A DNA stretch of 64,000 bases from Blautia sp. (GTDB lineage Bacteria > Bacillota > Clostridia > Lachnospirales > Lachnospiraceae), in the NCBI GenBank assembly GCA_029257805.1, contig JARIAR010000067.1, positions 19,672 to 83,671 of the forward strand, in the 5' to 3' direction. The notes under the pieces were generated by a model that saw nothing but the letters and a program-made list of their open reading frames with translations, did no database searches and was not told the origin of the DNA. Of the stretch, positions 28,903 through 38,187 are shown piece by piece. A program made the translations under genes and the position numbers. Each line of letters opens with the position of its first letter. Within the stretch, counting starts at the first letter, position 1.

Positions 28903-29035
28903 AAGGTTGGGAAAAATACTTTTCATAGGTAGGGATATATGTTACAATCAAACTATATGGTTATTTCTCAATTACTGTATAAAAATATATGGCTGAAAAT
29001 ATAAAACAGCCGGAAAATATGAGGAGTCATTTCAT

Positions 29036-29470
29036 ATGTTAAATGAAGAAAAAGTAAAGGTAATGACCAGACTTTCTATGTATGAGCACAGGGAAGGAAG
29101 AAAGTACCTTCCGGTCAGCAAATATTACAGAAGCGATTATATCGGTCTTGCGCTGATAAAAAATTTTTTCCTTGTGACAATAGGGTATGTTCTGATTCTT
29201 GCGGGTGTTGCAGCATATTTTGCAGAATATCTTATGGACAACATTCATAAAATGAATCTGGTGAATCTGGGAGTTTATGCAGTTCTTGGATATGTGGGAA
29301 TGTTGATTTTTTATTCGGTTTTAACGTATGTTCAATATTCCATACGATATTACCGTGCCAAGAAAAGTGTAAAAGAATATTACATAGAATTGACAAAACT
29401 TGAGAAGATGTATGAACGAGAAGAAAAGAAAGCGGCAGGACGCACAAAAGCAGGAGGATATAGAAAATGA
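29036..29470 (+). CDS. Small two-helix membrane protein, unknown
   Basis: 144 residues, no family recognised. Hydrophilic N-terminal stretch, TM helices at about 37-60 and 77-100, then a basic and acidic helical tail (about 105-135) likely to be cytoplasmic, ending in Lys/Gly-rich sequence. TGAGGAG lies 9 bases before the ATG. It overlaps the next gene by ATGA. The pair leads directly to cdaA, so a role near c-di-AMP or wall homeostasis is possible but only by position. Confidence 0.75.
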   Translation: MLNEEKVKVMTRLSMYEHREGRKYLPVSKYYRSDYIGLALIKNFFLVTIGYVLILAGVAAYFAEYLMDNIHKMNLVNLGVYAVLGYVGMLIFYSVLTYVQYSIRYYRAKKSVKEYYIELTKLEKMYEREEKKAAGRTKAGGYRK

Positions 29471-30567
29471 CGGCTTTACTGGAATTAAAACAGAAAATTA
29501 AAAATCTGTACGGGCAGTATGAGGTATATCTTCTGCCAATTATAAAATTTGTGGTGGCTCTTGTGTATTTTGTATGGATCAATGCAAACATGGGGTATAT
29601 GAAGCAGCTGGACAGTGTTTTTATTGTATTAATACTTGCGCTGATCTGTTCTATTCTCCCATCCGGCGTAACGGTTTTTGTGGGATTTTTACTGATGCTA
29701 GGTCATGCCTATGCACTGGGAATGGAAACCGCAGCGTTTATGCTGATCCTGATTCTGTTTCTGGCTGTTCTGTTTCTTAGATTTAGTGCAGGACAGAATA
29801 TTGTTCTTGTATGCACTCCCCTTTCCTTTGGATTTGGAGTTCCTGTGTTGCTTCCAATTGGAAGCGGGCTTTTGGGAAATGCCTTTGCAGCATTTCCGGC
29901 AGGAAGTGGTGTGATCCTTTATTATTTTATTCGTTTTATCCGTGCACAGTCAGCAGCACTCCAGAATCCGGATGTTGAAATTTTTGATAAACTGAAAATT
30001 CTTACAGATGGACTTATGCAGAACTGGGCAATGTGGATTACGCTTGTTGCATTTGTAATGGTTATTATTCTGGTAAATATTATCCGTACACGTGCGTTTG
30101 ACTATGCATGGAGGATTGCCATTGTGGCAGGTGGTGTGTGCTATGTGCTGGTAATGTTGGGTGGAAGCCTTTTTGTTGAGGTAACGGTATCAATGGTTAC
30201 GTTAATCGTACAGACCGTATTGTCTCTGGTGGCTGGAATTATTCTGGAATTTTTTGTATTTGGAGGAGATTACAGTCGTACAGAGCGTCTGGAATATGAG
30301 GATGATGAATACTATTACTATGTAAAAGCAGTTCCAAAGGCATCTGTTTCAACTTCCGAGAGAAGTATTAAGAGAATTACGGCGCAGCCTGCAAAAGAAG
30401 AGAAAAAAGCAGAAGTAGACGTTGCTTCCTATGCAAATCCTATTTTCCACAGTGAAGAAAAAAAGAAAAAAGCAGAAGTAGAGAAGATGGTTTCTCCTGT
30501 TTCCAGAACAGAAGTGGATGAAGTGGATTTTGAGAAAAAACTGGAAGAGTCTTTAAAAGATTTATAA
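29467..30567 (+). CDS. Multi-pass membrane protein with charged cytoplasmic tail, unknown
   Basis: 366 residues. Seven or eight hydrophobic segments lie between residues 20 and 275, then a hydrophilic tail (about 276-366) with a tyrosine cluster DDEYYYYVKAVPK, Lys/Glu-rich repeats and a final acidic EVDFEKKLEESLKDL. No catalytic motif or family was recognised; it is not obviously an ABC permease. Co-translated with the 144-residue protein before it and 53 bases ahead of cdaA. The tail looks like a protein-interaction or assembly segment. Confidence 0.78.
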   Translation: MTALLELKQKIKNLYGQYEVYLLPIIKFVVALVYFVWINANMGYMKQLDSVFIVLILALICSILPSGVTVFVGFLLMLGHAYALGMETAAFMLILILFLAVLFLRFSAGQNIVLVCTPLSFGFGVPVLLPIGSGLLGNAFAAFPAGSGVILYYFIRFIRAQSAALQNPDVEIFDKLKILTDGLMQNWAMWITLVAFVMVIILVNIIRTRAFDYAWRIAIVAGGVCYVLVMLGGSLFVEVTVSMVTLIVQTVLSLVAGIILEFFVFGGDYSRTERLEYEDDEYYYYVKAVPKASVSTSERSIKRITAQPAKEEKKAEVDVASYANPIFHSEEKKKKAEVEKMVSPVSRTEVDEVDFEKKLEESLKDL

Positions 30568-30620
30568 GAGTTTAAAAAACTCATAAAATATGTAGAAAAA
30601 TAATTGGAAAGGAGAGTGCC

Positions 30621-31508
30621 ATGGAGAGCGTTTCCTCTATATTATCAGGATTTTTTTCAAAAGTTTCCCTGCCGAGTGTGGGAATCATTGATGTGATAGA
30701 AATTATTTTGATATCTTTTTTCATATACCAGTTTATGGTGTGGATTAAATTTACAAGAGCATATACGTTATTGAAAGGCATTCTTGTAGTGCTGGCATTT
30801 ATTTTTCTGGCATATATCTTTAAGATGAATACGATTTTGTGGATCATCAGTAAGCTTTCCAATGTGCTGATCATTGGTGTGATCGTTATTTTCCAACCGG
30901 AATTACGAAAGATGTTGGAACAGCTTGGTCAGAAGAAAATCATGGCGACGATTATTCCGTTTGATACAGGAAAAGAAGTAAAAGAAAGATTTACAGACAA
31001 AACCATCAATGAGCTGGTAAAAGCCTGTTTTGATATGGGTGAGGTAAAGACAGGCGCGTTGATCGTAATAGAACAGGAAAATCGTCTTTCTGAGTATGAA
31101 AGAACGGGGATTAATGTGGATGCTGTACTGACCAGTCAGCTTCTGATTAATATTTTTGAGCATAATACCCCTCTTCACGATGGCGCTGTGATTGTCAGGG
31201 GGAATCGTGTGGCTGCTGCAACATGTTATCTTCCACTTTCGGATAATATGGAATTAAGCAAGCAGCTGGGAACACGTCACAGAGCTGGTGTGGGAATCAG
31301 TGAGGTAAGTGATTCTCTTACCATCATTGTTTCGGAAGAAACAGGAAAAGTTTCTATTGCATATCGTGGTGAGCTTACACGAGGAATCAACAGTGCAACG
31401 CTTCGGGCGGCGCTTGTAAAAGCACAGAATAAGACAGTTGTAGAAAATGGAAAACTGCGACATCTTTTGAAAGGGAGAGTGAGACATGAAGAAAAATCTG
31501 ACAAATAA
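30621..31508 (+). CDS. cdaA: Diadenylate cyclase CdaA
   Basis: Membrane-bound enzyme making c-di-AMP from two ATP. Three N-terminal helices (about 20-95) precede the DAC domain with HDGAVIVRG (Asp187-Gly188-Ala189) and GTRHRAG (Arg219-His220-Arg221), both complete. 295 residues. A GGAGAG site precedes the ATG. The 3' end overlaps cdaR by 23 bases, the standard cdaA-cdaR arrangement. glmM, often the third gene, is not next in line. Confidence 0.96.
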   Translation: MESVSSILSGFFSKVSLPSVGIIDVIEIILISFFIYQFMVWIKFTRAYTLLKGILVVLAFIFLAYIFKMNTILWIISKLSNVLIIGVIVIFQPELRKMLEQLGQKKIMATIIPFDTGKEVKERFTDKTINELVKACFDMGEVKTGALIVIEQENRLSEYERTGINVDAVLTSQLLINIFEHNTPLHDGAVIVRGNRVAAATCYLPLSDNMELSKQLGTRHRAGVGISEVSDSLTIIVSEETGKVSIAYRGELTRGINSATLRAALVKAQNKTVVENGKLRHLLKGRVRHEEKSDK

Positions 31509-32784
31509 TATCCCTTTAAAAATTATGTCTGTTGTAGTGGGGATTATGGTGTGGCTGTTGGTGGTGAATGTGGACAATCCCGTAGTCAGCAAAAATTACA
31601 TGATTTCCAATGTGGAGCTGATCAATAAGCAGTATATAGAGGATATAGATAAAGTGTGCCTGCGGGACGATGAACAGATACCGGTGCGGGTTACGATTAA
31701 AGCAGAGAAAAAAACGCTTAGCCGAATAACGGCAGAAAATATAAAAGCGGTAGCAGATGCACAGCAGGCTGTCAGCCTGGAGACAAATCCTGTTATGATT
31801 CCCATTACAGTGACCTGTCCGGGAATCTCTCCATCCAATATTTCTGTCCAGCCGCAAAATATGAGTGTGCGTCTGGAAGACAAAGCTACAAGTGAGTTCA
31901 TTGTAACGGTAAACAGCGGAGATGGGACTCCCGGCAAAGGGTATGAAATTGGTTCTCAAACAGTAAGCCCGGAGAAAGTGCGGATTACAGGACCGAAATC
32001 CCTGATCAATAAAATAGATAAAGTAATGGTCAGTACAGATGTGGATGGTATTACCGAAGATTTAGTAGAGACCGAAGATCTTACGATCATTGATAAAAAT
32101 CAGGAACAGCTTTCGGAAGATGCCATGAAGTATCTTGGAATAGATAATGCAAAGGTAGTGGTAAGTACAAAGTTGTGGAAAGTACGGACCGGTGTAAAGA
32201 TCAATGTGAATTACATTGGAGAACCGGCGGAAGGTTTCGTGGCAGACAGTGCAGCAACGGTACCAGAAAGTGTAAGTGTTGCAGGAAACAAGGAAGCACT
32301 GGAAGAACTGAAAGAAATGGGAAACAGTATCTGGATACAAAATGAGAACAGTGTGGATATTTCCGGAGCCACAAATGATGTGGAAGAGAAGGTTAATATT
32401 ACAGAATTTTTGCCGGAAGGTTTAAAATTAACAAGTGGTTCCAGTGAAGAAGTATGGGTGAAGGTAAGAATTCTTCCGGAAGGAGGAAAAATTTTCACCA
32501 TTCCAACAAGCAAAGATACAATTAAACTGAAAAATAAACCAGATGATTTGCAGATTTCCTTTGAAATTGATAAAATTGAAGTGCGCGTAAAAGCTAAAAA
32601 TGGCGATGTGGGAAATTTAAAGGAAAAAGACATTAAAGCATCTATTGATTTAAAAGGAAAAAAAGAGGGAAGTTATGAAATTCCGGTTAAGATTTCTCTG
32701 CCAGAGGGCTATGAAGTGATCGGAGATGTCAAAACGGAAGTTAAGATTTCTAAAATTGTAAGCGGAGAAGAAAATAAAAATTAA
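31486..32784 (+). CDS. cdaR: CdaR, YbbR-domain regulator of CdaA
   Basis: 432 residues: one N-terminal TM helix (about 10-28) and an extracytoplasmic chain of about four YbbR repeats, typical of the protein that binds and modulates CdaA. Start ATG 31486 inside the end of cdaA, preceded by GGGAGAG. The next gene is an HPr 13 bases later, so c-di-AMP and PTS functions share a transcript. Confidence 0.9.
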   Translation: MKKNLTNNIPLKIMSVVVGIMVWLLVVNVDNPVVSKNYMISNVELINKQYIEDIDKVCLRDDEQIPVRVTIKAEKKTLSRITAENIKAVADAQQAVSLETNPVMIPITVTCPGISPSNISVQPQNMSVRLEDKATSEFIVTVNSGDGTPGKGYEIGSQTVSPEKVRITGPKSLINKIDKVMVSTDVDGITEDLVETEDLTIIDKNQEQLSEDAMKYLGIDNAKVVVSTKLWKVRTGVKINVNYIGEPAEGFVADSAATVPESVSVAGNKEALEELKEMGNSIWIQNENSVDISGATNDVEEKVNITEFLPEGLKLTSGSSEEVWVKVRILPEGGKIFTIPTSKDTIKLKNKPDDLQISFEIDKIEVRVKAKNGDVGNLKEKDIKASIDLKGKKEGSYEIPVKISLPEGYEVIGDVKTEVKISKIVSGEENKN

Positions 32785-32797
32785 GGGGAGAACAGAT

Positions 32798-33061
32798 ATG
32801 ATCAGCCAAAAGGTAATGGTAAAAAATCCTACAGGGTTGCATTTACGTCCGGCAGGGATTTTGTGTAAGGAAGCAATGAAATATAAATCGCTGATCACGT
32901 TTACATTTGATGGTGGAACAGCAAATGCAAAAAGTGTATTAAGCGTATTGGGAGCCTGTGTGAAATGTGGGGATGAGATTGAACTGGTTTGCGAAGGAGA
33001 AGATGAAACAGAAGCTCTTCAGGCGCTTGTGGCTGCAGTTCAAAATGGTCTTGGCGAGTAA
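32798..33061 (+). CDS. HPr-family phosphocarrier protein
   Basis: 87 residues. His15 in GLHLRPAG is the PTS phosphorylation site and Ser46 in ANAKSVLSV the HprK regulatory site, both at canonical positions, so it may serve sugar transport and CcpA-type catabolite control. Most HPr have GLHARP; Leu replaces Ala here. It differs from Crh, which lacks His15. It is not next to ptsI, so it may be a second HPr rather than the main ptsH. Confidence 0.88.
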   Translation: MISQKVMVKNPTGLHLRPAGILCKEAMKYKSLITFTFDGGTANAKSVLSVLGACVKCGDEIELVCEGEDETEALQALVAAVQNGLGE

Positions 33062-33103
33062 TGACAAAGATGTGTTTTATTACAATAAAAGGAGGAACTA
33101 TTT

Positions 33104-35692
33104 ATGAAGAAGAAGTTGGTTGCAGTTGTGCTGAGTCTTACCATGTGTATGTCCATGGTTGTGCAGGCAGGTGCGGCGGCGCTTGATGATGGCAGCAGTG
33201 ATGCAGGTGACATTTCCGTTGCAGAGCCTTTTGAACCAGAGGTTCCGGTACCGTCTGACAGTGTAGATGGGCCGAGCGTAGAGGATCCTCAGCAGGGCCA
33301 GGAGCAGATTCCGGAGGTATCAGAAACACCGGAAATGCCAGGGGAAACGGAGATTCCTCAGGAACAGCAGATGCCGGAAGAAGATCTGCTTACAGATTCC
33401 GCAGATCCTTCTGAAGTAGATGGAAAAGTTCAGGATGATCGTGTCCTTGAAGAAATTGATAAAGGGATGGAATACAATGCAGTTTCCGGAACTATAGTGG
33501 TAAGTCCAAGCGACTGGGTAAAAGTTCCACAGGGTTTTAAACTTGTAAAAAGAACTTCTTTTTCTGCGGAACAGTCAGTAGAAAATAGTGAAATACCGCA
33601 AGAGGAATACGCAGAAGAACTGTACACAGAAGATGGGGAAACAGAACCGCAGGCAGAAGAAATCCCTGTTGAAGAGCCGCAGATCCAGACATTGGAAGAA
33701 CCGGTTCAGCAGGAATCGGAAACAGAATACGATGGCAGTGAAGAAAGAGCAGCAGCCGGAAGTGATTTTTATACAGCAGCTGACGGAATCGTACAGGTTA
33801 CCACCCAGTCCGTAAAAGGAAGTAATACAGGTTACTATCTGTTTGATGAAAATGGAATTATGGTAACAGGTAAAAAAACAGTGCAGCAGGGAACACCTGG
33901 ATATGAAGGCAGCAAAACTGGCGATATGTACTTTACAGAAGAAAGCGCAGCTTCTTTATACAGCAATTACGAAGGTGTTGCCAAAAGTCCTGTAACATCA
34001 GATATTGGTCAGCAGAAAAAAGAGTATTGGCTGTATGAGAATGGTAAATTTTCTTTCTATGATGCATCCGGAGAGAATGTTCCCATAAAATTAATAAATG
34101 ATAAGAATAAAAAAATCGGATATTTAAAAATTAATGGAAAATATTATTGCTTAAAAGATGATGGAACACCAAAAACAGGATTTATTGGTATTTATGGTTC
34201 CAAATACTTCTTTGATCCGGAAAGTAGCATTCCGGGACAGATGTTCATGGGCGGATGGCGCTGTATGGGCACAAATGAAAAAGGGGAAAAGTGGATCTAC
34301 TTTAACCGTGAAAGCAAAGGGGAAGAGAAGGGAAAAGCAATACTTTATAATGGCAATGTGGCAATTACCATTACACCAAAAAGTAAAACTGTAAAATATC
34401 TTCTGGATCATAATGGATATATCCAGAAAAGCAGAAGAAGTTATTGTGTAGATAAAGCATGGTATGGTTCAGATTCCCAGGGACGTATCGTAAAGGATAA
34501 ACTTGTGCGGTATGGAAAATATCGTTATTATTTCACAAAAAACGGTAAACAGGTTGGCTGGAAAAACATGTGGAAACAGTGTCCGACTTCCACAGGACCA
34601 AGATACTATTATTTTGGAAGTGAAAGCGGAAGAGTAGTAGAGAAAAAGGCATGGCAGAGAGTAAACTGGCCATCTGGAAAATTCCTTGGATGGTTTTACT
34701 TCCGTGATAATGGAGATCATTATAAAGAACGATGGGTTGGAAACCAGTATTTTGATTCCATTGGAAGACTGGCAAGCGGAATAAAAGAGATTGACGGAAA
34801 AACATATTTCTTTGAAATTTCTAATGAAAAGACACATCGTGGAAGAGCATTCCGTAATACCATGATCAAATATAAAGACAGATGGTACTACGCAGAAAGC
34901 GATGGTCAGTTGTCTAATAATGAATGGAAGAAAATTAATGGAAGCTGGTATTATTTTGAGAAATTTGTTTCTGTGACAAATGCTTTCCGCTGGAAAGGAA
35001 GTACATATGGATGGCTTGATGATCAGGGTAAATTCTGTACAGGCTGGGTTGTGTTAAGTAATTCCAGCAATAAAGTTCGTTATGTGAATCCAAAAGGAAA
35101 TGGTTTCTATAAAAATACAAGTGCAGTCATTGATGGTCTTCGTTATTACTTTGATGAAAAAGCTTATCGTATCAATGATCTGACTTCTGTATACAGAGGC
35201 CCATATTATGTAGAAGTTGACCGCGTAAATGGTGTCATGACGATTTATGATCACAGCAGAAAAGTACCGGTAAAAGCAATCCGTGTATCTGTAGGTGCTC
35301 CGGGAACCGAAACACCTTTGGGAACGTATTCCCTGTCCAGAAGTTTAAGATGGCAGCCATTAATGGGACCGACATGGGGACAATATGGAACCCATGTTGA
35401 CGGAGCAGGAATTGGAGGTATCTTTATTCACTCTGTCTCCGGACCGGAAAGGCATCCTTATAGTGTTCCTTCTGTAGAATACAACAAGCTTGGAAATCCG
35501 GCATCTCATGGATGTATTCGTGCATGTGTGGCAGATGCAAAATGGATATATGAAAATTGTAATGGTGCAACAATCCGCATTTTTGACGGAGCTTATCAGG
35601 GAAGAGAAGCCTTAAAAGGTCCTCTTGGCAGAAAAGGACGTGTTCCTATGAGACCGCCATACAATTTTGATCCAACAGATCCATCAATATAA
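33104..35692 (+). CDS. Secreted L,D-transpeptidase with cell-wall-binding repeats
   Basis: 862 residues. A Sec signal peptide (about 1-27) is followed by a Glu/Pro-rich low-complexity region (about 30-225, very acidic), then choline-binding-type wall repeats (about 225-690; YYLF, YYFDEK, WYYAES and similar aromatic-Gly units), and a C-terminal YkuD domain with catalytic SHGCIRAC (His802, Cys804) and IFIHSV. YkuD enzymes make 3-3 peptidoglycan cross-links or attach proteins. Start follows AGGAGG. The next gene shares the repeat type. A terminator follows. Confidence 0.92.
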   Translation: MKKKLVAVVLSLTMCMSMVVQAGAAALDDGSSDAGDISVAEPFEPEVPVPSDSVDGPSVEDPQQGQEQIPEVSETPEMPGETEIPQEQQMPEEDLLTDSADPSEVDGKVQDDRVLEEIDKGMEYNAVSGTIVVSPSDWVKVPQGFKLVKRTSFSAEQSVENSEIPQEEYAEELYTEDGETEPQAEEIPVEEPQIQTLEEPVQQESETEYDGSEERAAAGSDFYTAADGIVQVTTQSVKGSNTGYYLFDENGIMVTGKKTVQQGTPGYEGSKTGDMYFTEESAASLYSNYEGVAKSPVTSDIGQQKKEYWLYENGKFSFYDASGENVPIKLINDKNKKIGYLKINGKYYCLKDDGTPKTGFIGIYGSKYFFDPESSIPGQMFMGGWRCMGTNEKGEKWIYFNRESKGEEKGKAILYNGNVAITITPKSKTVKYLLDHNGYIQKSRRSYCVDKAWYGSDSQGRIVKDKLVRYGKYRYYFTKNGKQVGWKNMWKQCPTSTGPRYYYFGSESGRVVEKKAWQRVNWPSGKFLGWFYFRDNGDHYKERWVGNQYFDSIGRLASGIKEIDGKTYFFEISNEKTHRGRAFRNTMIKYKDRWYYAESDGQLSNNEWKKINGSWYYFEKFVSVTNAFRWKGSTYGWLDDQGKFCTGWVVLSNSSNKVRYVNPKGNGFYKNTSAVIDGLRYYFDEKAYRINDLTSVYRGPYYVEVDRVNGVMTIYDHSRKVPVKAIRVSVGAPGTETPLGTYSLSRSLRWQPLMGPTWGQYGTHVDGAGIGGIFIHSVSGPERHPYSVPSVEYNKLGNPASHGCIRACVADAKWIYENCNGATIRIFDGAYQGREALKGPLGRKGRVPMRPPYNFDPTDPSI

Positions 35693-35714
35693 ATTATATA
35701 AGAGAAATGATATG

Positions 35715-35755
35715 AAACAGGAAGGCTGCTTTACAGGCAGCTTTCCTGTTTTTTT
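35715..35755 (+). terminator. Rho-independent terminator after the L,D-transpeptidase
   Basis: ACAGGAAGGCTGC and GCAGCTTTCCTGT form a long near-perfect stem, followed by a run of seven or more T. Confidence 0.9.
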
Positions 35756-35770
35756 GCCGGATATTCTTCC

Positions 35771-35799
35771 TTGAAATTTAGAACTTGAATCTGTATAAT
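35771..35799 (+). promoter_or_regulatory. Promoter of the GH25 lysozyme gene
   Basis: TTGAAA (35771-35776), 17-base spacer, perfect TATAAT (35794-35799), directly after the preceding terminator. Confidence 0.8.
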
Positions 35800-35843
35800 A
35801 AAGTCTGTAGTTTAATGTAGAAGAATATGAAGAAGAGGGTAAC

Positions 35844-37379
35844 ATGAAAAAGTGGAAAAAATGGCTGGCAACGGGATTGGCAGCGTTGTCTTTATGTGCA
35901 GGAACTGTTAGTGTGGCAAATGCGAATCCTTTTGCACCTTACGATAGAAGCGGGACAGTCGCTTTAGAAGAAAGAAGCAGGGCCAATGATACTTGGAAAA
36001 AGGAGAAAAATCCTAAAGCCTGGCAGAAAATTAATGGTGTATGTTATAATGGAAGCGGAGTGAAGATTCCTGGCGCCATTACAAGAGGAATTGATGTATC
36101 CGAATGGCAGGGAAAGATTAATTGGGGAAAAGTTAAAAAATCAAATGTTGATTTTGCAATGATCCGAATTGCATATGGCACTGGATATATGGATAAAACA
36201 TATGATTATAATATGCGGGAAGCCAATGCAGTTGGAATGCCGGTTGGAACGTATGTGTACAGTACCGCAACTACGAACCAGCAGGCCCTGGACGAAGCGC
36301 ACCTTGCTATTGAGAAAATGAGAGGATATAAGATATCTTATCCGGTTGTATTTGATCTGGAGTATCAGAAGATGGGAAAACTTTCTCCGGAGAAAATTTC
36401 AGATCTCGCCCTAACATTTTGCAATGAAGTGGAAAGAGCAGGATATTATCCCATGATTTATTGCAATACATATTGGTATAAAAGTAAAATAGACATGAAT
36501 CGTCTTTCGGGTCTTGATGTGTGGATCGCAAGTTATGGAGATAAAATTCAGGCACCATCAAAATCCAGTTATGATTATACAATCTGGCAGGCAACAGATG
36601 GTGATGGCGGAGGCGTTTTAAAACCTACAAAAGGATTGATTGATGGGATTCCGGGAGACTGTAATGTTGATGTTAATTTTGGATATGTAGATTATACAAA
36701 AAAAATTATTCCACGGACAGAGCCGGTACCTGAATATCAGCCGGATGAAGAATCTGGTATAGAAAAAGACGGATGGACAGAGGAAAATGGAGAAACCTAT
36801 TATTATAAAAATGGGGAAAAGCTGAAAGGCACAAGAATGGTAGATGGGAAATACTATTGTTTTCACAGTAAAGACGGACGCCTTTTCCGAAACACTCTTT
36901 TGTATTCTTCCTCTACAAACCGCACCTGTTATGCAGATGAAAATGGAGAACGTGTAAAAAATACCTGGGTAGAAGCAGGCGGAAAGCGTTATTACATGGG
37001 GACAGACAGCTATGCTTATAAAGGGTCCAGAAATGTACATGGAAAATATTATCTTTTTGACAGTAAGAGAGGATATGCATTTACAAATCGGAAGAGGATC
37101 ACAAAAGAAGGCGACATTTACTATTATGGAGAAGATGGAGCCCGGCTGAACAGTGGCTTTGCGAAAATCATGGAAAAAGGGAAAATGAACACCTACTATT
37201 TTAATAAGCAGGGAAAAGCTTATAAACAGTGGCATACAGTAAAGGGAAAAAAATATTATTTTTACCCTGGAAGAAGCGAAAAATCAGGGGTAAGAGTGGA
37301 AAACACAAAACTTGCCATTGATGGAATCGTTTATGTTTTTGATCAAAATGGTGTATGTGTAAGAGAGGAAAAACGTTAA
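35844..37379 (+). CDS. Secreted GH25 lysozyme with cell-wall-binding repeats
   Basis: 511 residues: signal peptide (about 1-27), GH25 muramidase domain (about 80-285) starting RGIDVSEWQG (Asp84) with the catalytic DLE in PVVFDLEY (Asp171, Glu173), a short linker, and choline-binding-type repeats (about 305-505). It cleaves the MurNAc-GlcNAc bond of peptidoglycan. The repeats resemble those of the upstream L,D-transpeptidase, so both probably bind the same wall polymer. GAGGG precedes the ATG. It could be an autolysin; no phage genes are near. Confidence 0.93.
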   Translation: MKKWKKWLATGLAALSLCAGTVSVANANPFAPYDRSGTVALEERSRANDTWKKEKNPKAWQKINGVCYNGSGVKIPGAITRGIDVSEWQGKINWGKVKKSNVDFAMIRIAYGTGYMDKTYDYNMREANAVGMPVGTYVYSTATTNQQALDEAHLAIEKMRGYKISYPVVFDLEYQKMGKLSPEKISDLALTFCNEVERAGYYPMIYCNTYWYKSKIDMNRLSGLDVWIASYGDKIQAPSKSSYDYTIWQATDGDGGGVLKPTKGLIDGIPGDCNVDVNFGYVDYTKKIIPRTEPVPEYQPDEESGIEKDGWTEENGETYYYKNGEKLKGTRMVDGKYYCFHSKDGRLFRNTLLYSSSTNRTCYADENGERVKNTWVEAGGKRYYMGTDSYAYKGSRNVHGKYYLFDSKRGYAFTNRKRITKEGDIYYYGEDGARLNSGFAKIMEKGKMNTYYFNKQGKAYKQWHTVKGKKYYFYPGRSEKSGVRVENTKLAIDGIVYVFDQNGVCVREEKR

Positions 37380-37383
37380 AAAA

Positions 37384-37414
37384 GAAAAGCTTCCTGTTTT
37401 AACGGAAGCTTTTC
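37384..37414. terminator. Bidirectional terminator, GH25 gene and wbqC-like gene
   Basis: GAAAAGCTTCC (37384-37394) pairs perfectly with GGAAGCTTTTC (37404-37414). It overlaps the last codons of the convergent wbqC-like gene. Confidence 0.8.
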
Positions 37415-38094
37415 ATATATTTAGGAGCGTCTTTTCCGGTGTTGAAAATAAGATCCAGAATGGTAACAGAATGTTCGAAATCTCCAAATAATTGCGGATA
37501 TTCAGGATAATCGCTATAATCCATGTAAGTAAGCTGGATTCCGGCTTCTTCAAAACAGGAATCTACAATGTAATCTTTTGCAGCAGGACCGGAAAGATAT
37601 TCGGTTCCACCTGCATCTTTTACAAGATTTACAAGGCGTTCTGTTTTTCCATCAGATAATGTGTAGTCAGAAGACCAGGTGATTTTTGTGGAGATACCCA
37701 GCATACGGCAAATTTCTGTAAGAAAGAGATAGTTGATCCGGCTTAAATAGTCTTCTTTTTCGCATTGTTTATAAATGGCTTCAATCTGGTCAAAATATTC
37801 TTTAAAGAAAGGAGCGTGGGCATAGTTCAGGGAAAGAGCATGAAGATGTTCTTTGCACCAGTCGTGTCCGGTTACTTTTGTTTCATTGATCTTCTGGTAG
37901 AATTTTCCTTTTGTATCAACTGGGATCGTCATCCAGTGAAGACCGGAAGGAGTCTTAATTTTATTGCGATTACGCCAGTCACGGCGTGTATACTGCATGT
38001 CATCGTACAGAATAAATTCATCTACCATATTGATCATATCAAAGTATCCCTTCCATGGGATGTAATTAGATTGAAGAATGGCAACTTTTTTCAA
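37399..38094 (-). CDS. WbqC-like protein (polysaccharide cluster)
   Basis: 231 residues from a TTG start at 38092-38094, chosen because GGAGG sits 8 bases before it and the product begins KKVAILQSNYIPWKGYFD, the family N-terminus; the ATG at 38160 would add 22 atypical residues. Family motifs include YDDMQYTRRDWRNRN and YLSGPAAKDYI. WbqC-like proteins are named after O-antigen clusters and often sit beside sugar aminotransferases; the reaction is not established. A role in acylating an amino-sugar is my inference from the neighbours. Divergent from the ATP-grasp gene. Confidence 0.85.
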   Translation of the reverse strand: MKKVAILQSNYIPWKGYFDMINMVDEFILYDDMQYTRRDWRNRNKIKTPSGLHWMTIPVDTKGKFYQKINETKVTGHDWCKEHLHALSLNYAHAPFFKEYFDQIEAIYKQCEKEDYLSRINYLFLTEICRMLGISTKITWSSDYTLSDGKTERLVNLVKDAGGTEYLSGPAAKDYIVDSCFEEAGIQLTYMDYSDYPEYPQLFGDFEHSVTILDLIFNTGKDAPKYMKSFR

Positions 38095-38187
38095 AAAATA
38101 CACCTCCAAAATATGTAATATAAGAATGATATCTAACAATTTTATACTATAACATATCAAAAGAAAAAAGAAAAGGAATATGGCTTT

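Noticed and set aside
35844..37379. Prophage endolysin
   Set aside because: The GH25 protein has its own signal peptide, promoter and terminator, and there are no holin, tail or integrase genes nearby.
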